Below, piece after piece: positions 55,832 to 64,000 of a DNA stretch of 64,000 bases. Numbering within the stretch: the first letter of the stretch is position 1; each line of letters begins with the position of its first letter. The translations under genes were made by a program, and so were the position numbers. Location: NCBI RefSeq assembly GCF_910592395.1, contig NC_088315.1, positions 15,359,808-15,423,807 on the forward strand, in the 5' to 3' direction. Origin of the DNA: Lineus longissimus. Taxonomy: Eukaryota > Nemertea > Pilidiophora > Heteronemertea > Lineidae. The notes under the pieces were generated by a model that was not told the origin of the DNA, did no database searches, and saw nothing but the letters and a program-made list of their open reading frames with translations.

Positions 55832-56791
55832 ACAGCCCTTTGCCTTTGGTTGGTCATCGGGTGACTCTTGTCAAAGACATTATATACATGTCATAAGTAT
55901 AATCTGATTTTGAGGCAATAAATTGACCTTGATGGTACACAATCCTTGAATATGTTATTGCCCAATGTTTCCATCTTGAGCTTTCACTCGGGTAATCCTG
56001 CCTGTGAGAAGTAGCGAGAACGCTCGAACCTAGAATGAAAATTTCCTGCCCTGCCCCGCCTGGGGCAAGCCCCCCCCCCAAACCCACGAATACCCAACAT
56101 GCCTCTCCCCAGTATATATGTGGTATCCTACAGCAAATGAGAGGAGAAACCAAAGAGGATTCGTCACGTATACAGAGAGCAAACGATGTAATCCTGCATG
56201 GTATATCTGTAGTATATTCAGTTATGCTCGCAGGGAAAACGGGGAGGCACGTCATGTATACCATATGGTAATCCTGACTTATGCTGAGGGGATACCCAAC
56301 AAAACCCAACAAATACTGGGATATCCCATGCTCAATCCATCCAAAATACCAATGAGGTATAACACAGGAAAACACAGGAAACGAATGTTCCGGATCCAAT
56401 GTTATCCTGCTGTGGGTATTGTAAGGATACCTAAAATATACTAGTCAGGATAACTCTTTATAAACAAATAATACTTGGAAATACCTGGGCTGCGATACTC
56501 AGTATTCAATGCCATTTCGTGCAGTGCAATGTTTCATGTCCCGTTTTCTACATGAAGTGGGATACCCCAGGAATTCAGTCTCAGCCATTGCAAAGCAAGA
56601 CTAGATGACAGCTTTGCATGTCAGATGCACAGCCTGCATAAGCAGTGCCGCGATTGTAGCTGTGCGCGAGACTTCCACTCTTGCCCCTAGCGATCAGAAT
56701 TCTAACCTTCGTGCACTCGTCACAATGTACTACGCCGTATGCTGAAAGCCTGGGACGAGGTTAGCTTCCTGGAAACCATTTTAATAACAAA
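55832..56791. other. 3' UTR and intergenic DNA
   Basis: GAGGCAATAAATTGACC near 55912 supplies the poly(A) signal of the preceding gene. The stretch 55990-56450 has repeated GGTAATCCTG/CAGGATAAC and TATCC words with poorly matching inverse ends, perhaps an old miniature element. The 56600-56790 part may hold the hAT-gene promoter; nothing definite. Confidence 0.4.
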
Positions 56792-57345
56792 ATGCCGGGG
56801 GGTCATAGAGGTCGGCCAACATCATCTGGCAAGTCGCATAATAAACAGAGCAGGACCTATGACTCGTCACGGCCTAAAAGGGGGGCTGAAGAAGGCTCCT
56901 TGGACCGTTTTTTCCGGCCCCAGAAACGTATGTATAGCTTCATTTCGACCTTTTACGCAGACTGTGCCTTGCGCTTATTTGCATTGCTGATGCATAAATT
57001 ACTAAATATGGTGCCGTGGCCTTGAATTTCTTACGCAGTGCGATGTGATTGGATGAGCCGGGGGATTCCGATGACGTTTTTCAAGCCACGCCACGCTTTG
57101 GGAGAGGCTGACTGTGGGCAATTGGGGAAGCAAGATAGATTATGATGATGATGATTAACCAAGTGAATGCTTTTTTATTTCAGAATATACATGTTTGTCC
57201 TTACTTACCATAGCTGAAGTTAGAAGCAAGTTTAAAATAGCACAGCCTAGCGACATGCATCCAGTCCCAGTTAATCTAAATATACAATGTTGTACTAATA
57301 TTCTTTCAGGAATTCACCATGTCCCTGCTGCTGATGATCCTGGGA

Positions 57346-57489
57346 GTCTGAGTGACACCTACCAAGAGTCTGTTCCTGATGATGAGGACCCCCTGAGTGA
57401 CACCTACCAAGAGTCTGTTCCTGACGAGCGGGACCCCCTGAGTGACACCTACCAAGAGTCTGTTCCTGATGAGCAGGACCCCCTGAGTC
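57346..57489 (+). repeat. 45-bp (15-residue) in-frame tandem repeat in the hAT-like gene
   Basis: About three copies of a unit encoding SDTYQESVPDEDPL with small changes (DDED, DERD, DEQD). The repeat is acidic and lies between exon start and the finger. Confidence 0.9.
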
Positions 57490-57850
57490 CAGTTTCTGCC
57501 ACCAGCAGTCCCAGATTACTTCAGGTTGCTAGTGATGAGACTGATGTAGAGGTCAGTGCCTTGAGTGGTGCTGATGATAATGTTGCAGACTCAGATTCTG
57601 AACTATCCAGCAGTCAGAACCTTCAGGATGCAAGTGACATGAGTGATGAGGCTGATGTGGAGGACAGTGTTGCTGAAGATTCAGATGCTGGGGCAGCCCC
57701 TCCAGATCCTGGTACCAAATCAAAAACTGATGATTATAGAAAACGTGATGTGAAAACAATATTGAGAAAAAACCCAGATTTTGTTCTGTCTGCTGTGGGG
57801 TACATTTGTAAAACCTGTTCTGCCTATGCCACTCTTCAAGATAGATCAAA

Positions 57851-58884
57851 TGAAATGGCCAGGGCCATTGTGCTCACCTCATGTGGAGGAAAGATGGATA
57901 AAGAGCATGGTATTGTGTCATGTAGTGTTAGGTTTGATGTAGGTCCAAGCAATTACAATTTCCCCAAAATGGCCAATTTACAGTACATTCGACCTTTGTG
58001 ACCTTGAAAAGTAGGTCAAATCAAAGAATTTGGCCCCCTCCCTGGAGGCCAAACGGCAAATCAGATCGCACCAAACTTCGGTATCTGAGATCACCTGACC
58101 AAGGGGTACATGTGTATTTAATTTGTGATCAATAGTCATTGCAGTTAAGAAACGTGCCATAGTTACGGCCTGACGGCGAATTTACGCCATTTGACCTCTG
58201 TGACCTTGACAAGAAGGTCAAATTAAAAACCTGTGTGACATATACTGTATGGTGGTTAGATGTACCCATGATATCAAATTGGTGGCAATCGGGCAAGAAG
58301 TTAAGGAATAATCACATTTTTAAGGTTTTTGGATTTTGCCCCCTGGTGGTCAAGTGGTGAATCATATTGGACCAAACTTCGGTCCCTGAGATCACCTGAC
58401 TAAGGGGTTAATGTGTACCAAATTTGGTATCAATAGTCATTGCAGTTTAGAAACGTGCCATCGTTACATCCTAACGGCCAATTTACACCATTTGACCTCT
58501 GTGACCTTGAAAAGGAGGTCAAATCAAAAACCCGGAGGATATATGATGCACCTTTCCTAGAAGTACCTACCATATTTTTTCAAAATTTCCCGACTACTAT
58601 TAAGGGAGATATTGCATATTTTCACTTTTAACATTTGGCCCCCTGGTGGCCAAACCATGAAACGAATCGGACCAAAACTTGGTCTCCAAGGTGTCATTAC
58701 ATAAGGGTACATGTGTACCAAGTTTCAACTCAATAGCTCTAACAGTTACGAAACGTGCCCTGCTAACGGACGACGGACGACGACGGACGACGACGACGAC
58801 GGACGACGACGACGACGGACGACGACGACGGACGACGGACGCCACGGTATGGGATAAGCTCACCTCTGCTAAGAGGTGAGCTAA
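57851..58884 (+). mobile_element. Helitron-like non-autonomous repeat with tandem core, copy 2
   Basis: It starts TGAAATGGCCAGGGCC and ends with the same hairpin plus CTAA as copy 1. Removing it joins the codons for DRSN to ERLKPF with no duplicated bases, restoring the zinc-finger frame. Compared with copy 1 it lacks about 90 bp after 58025 (flanked by AAGAA in copy 1) and has a different (GAC)n tract. Confidence 0.7.
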
Positions 58885-61002
58885 TGAGAGGTTGAAGCCA
58901 TTTATATCCAAAGGGTCAGGCTTAGGTGACCACCCTGGTGGCTGTCTTGCTGAGCATCTAAAGACAAAACTTCATGAAAGGTCTGTTGAAAATGAAAAAT
59001 TGATCAAGCAGGCTCTACTCTCAGGAGGTCTAATAGGTCTCATTGAAAAGAAATCTGCGGCAGATCGGCAAAGAAATCGGCAATACTTCTCTGTTTTGAT
59101 AAAGTCTCTTGACTACCATGTCAAACATTTCCTGCCGAAATCTCAACTCCCTGATTTCATCAATTTCCTGGCAAATTCTGTCCAGGAAGAAATCACAAAA
59201 GAGTTCCTACAGAATACCGATTCTCGGTATGGACTTTACCTAAGTGGGGAGTCAATAGAGGAACTTCTCACTTCGTACAGTCTGTACTGTTCAGATAAAG
59301 TAGGTGAATCATTGAAAAATGCTCAGTTCTGCACCTACTACTCAGATGACAGTGAGGCCCACAATGATGCAGATCAGATGATAAGTTTTCTTACTTGGGT
59401 TGACCCAGACCAAGTATTAGGCACCACCCAACCCTATGCTTTCATCAACATAAGGTCTGTTGCAGAATCAGGTACCATGGTCCAAGGTGCAACCTCACTC
59501 TTTTGTGCCAAAGCGCTTTATGCGTCAATGAAGAAGGTGTTGGAAGAAGCAGACATCAAGCAGGAGTGTGTCAAATTCATATGCTTCGATGGGACAAACA
59601 CCATGTCGGGCGAGAGGGGCGGGGTTCAAAAGCTATGGCGAGATGATCATCCTAGCACAATATACATCAACTGCCGCAACCATCGCCTGGCATTGGTATT
59701 TGTCCACCTCAACAGACAATTGCCCCTGATCAGTGACTTTGACACGCTCCTCCTTGATATCTACCTGGCAATAGACTACAGCAAGACAGCCAAGGTTGCC
59801 TTCAAGGAAATACAGTCAGCAACTGGGGATCAGCCTTTGCAGATGGTGAAGGCATGTCTGACACGCTGGTTGACGCATTTCAATGCCTGTGATAGGGTCT
59901 TAGAGAAATACAAGATAATTCTTGATGTATTTGACTCTGTGTACTTGCACACAAAAGACACAAAATATCAGAACATAAACATGAGGCTCTCTGACCCCCA
60001 GAATGTTTGTGTGCTTGTCCTGATGCGAGAGATTCTTCAGAAAACCAATGACCTGTCTTTGGTTCTTCAGAGCACAACTGTACACATCACCAAGGTCCTG
60101 GACATGGTGGAACTCCTGAAACAGTTCCTAGAGGATCTGCCTTCTTCAGATAATTATGCTAAAAAATGCAAGGAATTCTTGGACAAGGCTAGAGCATATC
60201 AAACAGGCAGTGTCCAATACATCAGGGAGAGCAGGGCCAAGAACATTGCCAATAAATGGCCATTTGACTTGCAGAAATTCATAGACAAATCTGTAAAACG
60301 GATATGCACCTCTTAGGTGAATTGGAGACTGCCTTCTATGATGGCCTACATCCTGTTGTTGAAAGCCTGACCAAGTTGTTTCTCAATCCAGTATCAGCTG
60401 TGTCACACAAAGTTGAAAAGTCAGCTGCTGTGTCTGTAGACCTAAAGAGGGTCAACAACTTGTACCACTTGTGTGACACAGCTGATGGTGAGACAACTCC
60501 TCTGTTGGATGAGTACATTCAATTCATGAAACACATGGAAATAATGAAAAAGAGACACATGGAAGAAATGGCTGAGCAGATTGCTCATGTGACAGTTGAA
60601 CTTGAGAAAAAGAAGGAGATCAAATCAAAGAACCCCAGGGTTCCGCAATACACTGTCACAAAAGTCGAGAAGGAACTAAAAGAGCTGAAAGACAAGAAAA
60701 AGCTGACCCCCCTGAATGTGGTGGAATGGATGGTGAGGGAAGAACTGGAACACCTCTACCCAAACATGTGGTACCTTATGTCCCTGTGTACAGTTCTTCC
60801 CATGTCCAACGCCATCAGTGAAAGGGGGTTCAGCTTCATGAACCTACTCTGCAGAAAGAGCCAAGGTTCCATGAAATCAGTGACCCTTGACAAATTGTTG
60901 AGGGTTCGGTTGTTTCCCCTTCCCCTGGATGAGCAGGCAATTGATAAAATCATTGACATCTTCAACACTAGGTTCAACAAGAAGAGATACCTCCTCCTTT
61001 GA

Positions 61003-61675
61003 AGATGCAATGGCTTCATTGATTGCCTGGATGAAAGTGAACTTGGACTTCCCTTTCAACTCTTGAAATTCCATCTCAACAACTGAAATTCCATCTCCTT
61101 CTTGGCCATGTTGGCAAAGTAATTGTCCTTCTGACTTGTTTCACAATGACTTACTCACAAAGTGAGGGTGACACAAGACGTTTAGGAATTCAAAGGTGAC
61201 CAAAGTCTTTAAGTTATTTCAATTGCTTAGCTGTCAAGTTTGGCATAATCATGTGCAATTTTGTTGAAATATTTAGTCATTGCTAAGCATATTAGCAGGC
61301 ATCTTAAAATCATTCCAAAATACCACTGCCAAGTAAGTGCATTGCTTGCAAGGGCATAGGTTTTGATGCATATCCATAGTTAGTCAAAGTGAAGGTTGTG
61401 CAATGGCATAAAATGTGCAAAAGGTTTTATAGTTTTGAATTAATAAAGATTTTTCAGAGTTAAATTTTTCAGTGAAATATCTGTCTTCCTTTTTATTTCA
61501 TCTAATTATTCTATTTGCATAGTAGAACTAGAAGAGACAAAGGAAGAAGACTATTAATTGCTTATTTGATTCAGAAAGAGTCACAATGGGTCAAATCCAG
61601 TGTACAGTCGGTGTGTCCCAACGACATAATGTCCCCAAATTATGATAAAAAGGTGTCCCCAAAATAGGCTAAAAA
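61003..61675. other. 3' UTR of the hAT-like gene and spacer
   Basis: TTAATAAAGATTTTTCAG near 61439 is a likely poly(A) signal. CAACTGAAATTCCATCTC/CTTGAAATTCCATCTC is a short duplication near 61060-61095. No gene seen. Confidence 0.5.
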
Positions 61676-62110
61676 AATACAGGGTGTATAGGTCTCCATG
61701 TGATTGAAAGGCCTGACATCATTGATGACATTCCAGATGTCACATTTAAAACACTTGAAAACACAGAGGTACAGCAGGTGAATGCAACAAAACGCCTCGG
61801 TTGCAAAAATTGTTAATTCACAATCGACCTTGAAGACCTTCTTGCACCATTCTTCAAATGCACCAACTGTCAAATGCGACAGCGGTCACAATCTGTTGTA
61901 CAAAATGTGAAAGTAAAACTGCATGTCAGTTCAGACAATGAAATGTATAAGCTCACTGCATTCTATGATACCCTCTTGGAATTCTTCCCCACTGAAAAAT
62001 TCATACTTGACAAGAACACAACTAGTGACGAAATAGAGGAATTCCTGTTAACTCTTACAAGCATCCCAAACATAACTTACAATAATGAAAATATCATTGT
62101 GAAATTCTAA
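61676..62110 (+). pseudogene. Zinc-ribbon/OB-like (RPA-type) protein fragment
   Basis: One frame reads GLHVIERPDIIDDIPDVTFK, RLGCKNC, a stop, FTIDLEDLLAPFFKCTNCQM, then VKVKLHVSSDNEMYKLTAF and ends at 62110. Two C-x2-C pairs about 20 residues apart followed by a beta-rich stretch and LTAFYDTLLEFF resemble the zinc-ribbon OB fold of replication protein A large-subunit-like proteins, which bind single-stranded DNA. RPA-like genes accompany some Helitrons. The assignment is tentative, and the start is not clear. Confidence 0.4.
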
Positions 62111-62302
62111 ATCTTCAAGCACTATGTAAAAATGCTTGCTACAACTGTCATAATAAATAAGAAGAAGATGGTCATACTTGTCTAATACTTTACAGATTTA
62201 CCATTTCGTTAATTTACCATTTACCATTTCGTTATTATTCCCCAGGAAAGACGACGTACATTTATATGCTGCTGATTTCAAAGTGTCATTTCAGATCTTT
62301 TT

Positions 62303-62720
62303 GTATTTCACCATATTTATATAGTACACTACTGTAATTTGCATTTCATTCAGTTAAAATTGCAATTACTTTAGGCTTTATAATTGACATTGTGTTCACT
62401 TGAAATTGTTCTCTCATTTATACTTTGTACATGTAGTTCACATGCACTCAGCTTAGATTGTAATTCCTTTAAGCTTTATACAAACCATCATCGATTAGGA
62501 CTGTTATATCAGTTCATATTGTATTTGACTATATTTATATAGTACACTTCTGTAATTCGCATTTCATTCAGTTAAAATTGCAATTACTTTGGGCTTTATA
62601 ATTGTCATTGTGTTCACCTGAAATTGTTTTTTCTTTTATACTTTGTACATGTAGTTCACATGCACTCAGCTTAGATCGTAATTCCTTTAAGCTTTATACA
62701 AACCATCATCCATTAGGACA
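62303..62720 (+). repeat. ~218-bp tandem duplication
   Basis: The segment running from CATATTTATATAGTACACT to CAAACCATCATCGATTAGGA is repeated 218 bp further on with a few base changes (for example TTAGGCTTTA versus TTGGGCTTTA). Confidence 0.88.
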
Positions 62721-63239
62721 CAAAAAACATTGACAATTTCTAGTCTCAAATTACTTGCATAATATTACTTATGTATGTTGGATTTATAAAGAAAACTTTC
62801 CTTCAACATTCAGTCATTTTCTACAATTCTTAAGCATGACTTTTCACCTTCTTACAGTGTAGGCATTTCAATCTCAAAACCAACATAAATACAACCAATT
62901 TCATACTTTAAAATCTGAAATATTATTTCAGATGGGACAAATTCCCTTTTGTTTTAATCATTCTCCTTGACCAAAACTGATTTGCTTCATCATATGCTGT
63001 CTGCTCTTGTAATAACTAAATGTGGCCTATCTTCAATTCAAATTGTAATTCCATTCTTCAGGTTCAGATTAAACTCAAATAGCATGAGTGTCTTGATTTG
63101 CACTGTCTTCATCTTGTGTACTGTAATCTCTTACCATTGGCAACCAATTACCATTTCCCGCAGAGAACATACTCTGAATTATATATAGTAAAAGTCAATA
63201 ATAAAGAGCATATGACACTCCTATAGACCGAGAGCCAGC
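62721..63239. other. AT-rich DNA, no gene
   Basis: Nothing beyond short accidental frames. AATAATAAAGAGC near 63199 could be a poly(A) signal for a gene I cannot see. Confidence 0.5.
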
Positions 63240-63960
63240 TCAGTTTCAATTACACTATTGAGAACGAAAGGTTTGATGTTCTTATTACATTGAGAGTGTT
63301 TGGTGATGGTATAAAAACGATTTCTTGCATGTCACATTCCTGGTCTGAAGGTTGTGTAAACCCTTTAATACCCCCCAAGAAGCATGTTCAATTACACTTT
63401 GGAGAACAAAGCCTGAAATGTCTTTTTAAACATCTACTTTGACCACTGAATGATAAAATGTCACACAAGAAAAAAAAATCACGGGCGATGGGTACCCAAG
63501 AAGGCCCTCAATAAGGGCCCAAAAGGGTATCAATTACACTTTTGAGAACAAGTCTGCAACTCACACAAATTAATCCCACTTTATCACTGATTACAAAAAT
63601 GTAACACAAGAAAATAAATGTACTGGCAGTTTTAGACAAGAAGGGTCCTTAAGGGACAAAAAGGGTCACAATTACAGTTTTAAGAACACATCTGAAATTT
63701 ACACCAATGAATCCCATGATAACACTGATGATAAATATGTAATCCAAGAAAAGATAAACCTTGGCATTTTTTATCAAGAAGGACCGCGGTAAGGGTAAAA
63801 AAAGGGTATCAATTACACTTGGAGGAACAACCCTGAAATTCAGAATAATGAATCACACGTGTCCCCTGATCATAAAAATCTAGCACAAGAAAAGGAATTT
63901 CCTGGCATATCTGAACAAGAAGGGTTCTTAATGGTCAAAGGGGTCACTGTAAAACACGAA
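63240..63960 (+). repeat. ~140-bp imperfect tandem repeat (five units)
   Basis: The word CAATTACACTTTTGAGAACA recurs with variation at about 63246, 63390, 63531, 63669 and 63811, spaced 138-144 bp. Each unit also has a TAACACAAGAAAA word and an AAGAAGGNCC..AAGGG word. The array ends near the right edge of the window with AACACGAAGCTCGCTTC. Confidence 0.85.
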
Positions 63961-64000
63961 GCTCGCTTCTTTTAATGCCTTGTACCATTCATGATAAAAT

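Larger units (their letters stand above)
56792..61002 (+). pseudogene. hAT/ZNF862-like transposase-derived gene, split by a Helitron-like repeat
   Basis: Exon 1 is 56792-56927 (basic; ends SLDRFFRPQKR). A large last exon starts at 57310 in phase. It opens with three 15-residue acidic repeats, a long acidic region, then a TTF/BED-like finger whose first cysteines (YICKTCSAYA) lie before and whose HPGGCLAEHLKTKLHE part lies after the inserted repeat (57851-58884). The core shows KFICFDGTNTMSGERGGVQ near 59575 (Asp), YINCRNHRLALVFVH near 59665, KACLTRWLTHFNAC near 59850. The hAT dimerisation end reads YPNMWYLMSLCTVLPMSNAI then SERGFSFMNLLCRKSQG near 60760-60860. A frame change at about 60300 splits core and C terminus; the stop is at 61002. 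With the insertion and frameshift it is probably dead. AATAAA lies near 61441. Confidence 0.78.

Noticed and set aside
55990-56450. Miniature inverted-repeat element with GGTAATCCTG ends
   Set aside because: The inverse match is only about 8 bases with mismatches and no target duplication is visible.
57978-58001. C-terminal tail ARAIVLTSCGGKM.. of the hAT-like and gypsy proteins
   Set aside because: The same tail appears at both loci because it is encoded by the inserted repeat, not by either gene.
58600-58911. Ser/Arg/Val-rich minus-strand protein
   Set aside because: It is only the translation of the (GAC)n tract of the Helitron-like repeat.
62967-63188. 73-codon plus-strand frame in AT-rich DNA
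   Set aside because: Low-complexity hydrophobic translation with no splice or domain support.

Overview
This 64 kb window looks like nuclear DNA of a marine invertebrate. Genes are split by GT..AG introns, AATAAA-type poly(A) signals follow several of them, and short tandem repeats and dispersed elements are everywhere. The transposon mix (DIRS with tyrosine recombinase, THAP-Kolobok, Academ-like, animal EnSpm, Ty3/gypsy, rolling-circle-like repeats with tandem cores) and stand-alone P2X7-C-terminal-like genes are common in echinoderms, amphioxus, hemichordates and molluscs. The recurring TAGGCCTA words make me lean to a deuterostome such as an echinoderm, but the sequence alone does not settle the phylum. 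There are no bacterial operons and no rRNA, tRNA or CRISPR.

Layout. 1-9.1 kb holds two decayed Ty3/gypsy elements. The first is split by a 1.1 kb Helitron-like repeat (1011-2133). Ahead of the second lies an SGNH-esterase coding fragment. 9.2-11.6 kb is a MULE/SWIM transposase gene with introns and breaks. 12.7-14.3 kb is a diverged satellite holding a ~1 kb Harbinger-type miniature element. 14.5-18.2 kb is the best candidate for an ordinary host gene: eight exons, open throughout, possible BEN domain. 18.6-19.5 kb is an ACATGT-centred satellite that contains a 196-bp fold-back carrying a MADF-domain fragment. 20.5-21.0 kb is a relative of the Helitron-like repeat. 21.4-29.8 kb is a Kolobok transposase gene split by a complete 6.6 kb DIRS retrotransposon (sense on the minus strand).

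30.7-34.7 kb is another transposase-like gene with a near-perfect 1,417-bp tandem duplication. 34.7-38.5 kb is an Academ-like transposon with ~650-bp terminal inverted repeats, XPG-type nuclease motifs and a CXC domain. 39.5-41.1 kb encodes an unusual J-domain / PHD / coiled-coil / SGNH protein. 41.6-43.4 kb is an rve integrase gene into which a LINE has inserted in frame. 44.2-46.2 kb holds a Myb/SANT exon and a truncated EnSpm transposase on the minus strand. 46.4-48.7 kb holds a small exon and a P2X7-C-terminal-domain gene with a 269-bp internal duplication. 49.2-52.7 kb (minus) is a nearly intact four-exon THAP-Kolobok gene. 53.9-55.8 kb is an unrecognised multi-exon coiled-coil gene. 56.8-61.0 kb is a hAT/ZNF862-like gene split by the second Helitron-like copy (57851-58884). 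61.7-62.1 kb is a zinc-ribbon/OB-like fragment. The rest is AT-rich repeat DNA with 218-bp and ~140-bp tandem repeats.

The genes do not form one pathway. The window is a layered transposon landscape whose nesting order can be read: DIRS after Kolobok, Helitron-like repeats after gypsy and after hAT, Academ-like element after the duplicated transposase, LINE after integrase. All calls come from reading the sequence and from memory of the families; no database search was run.
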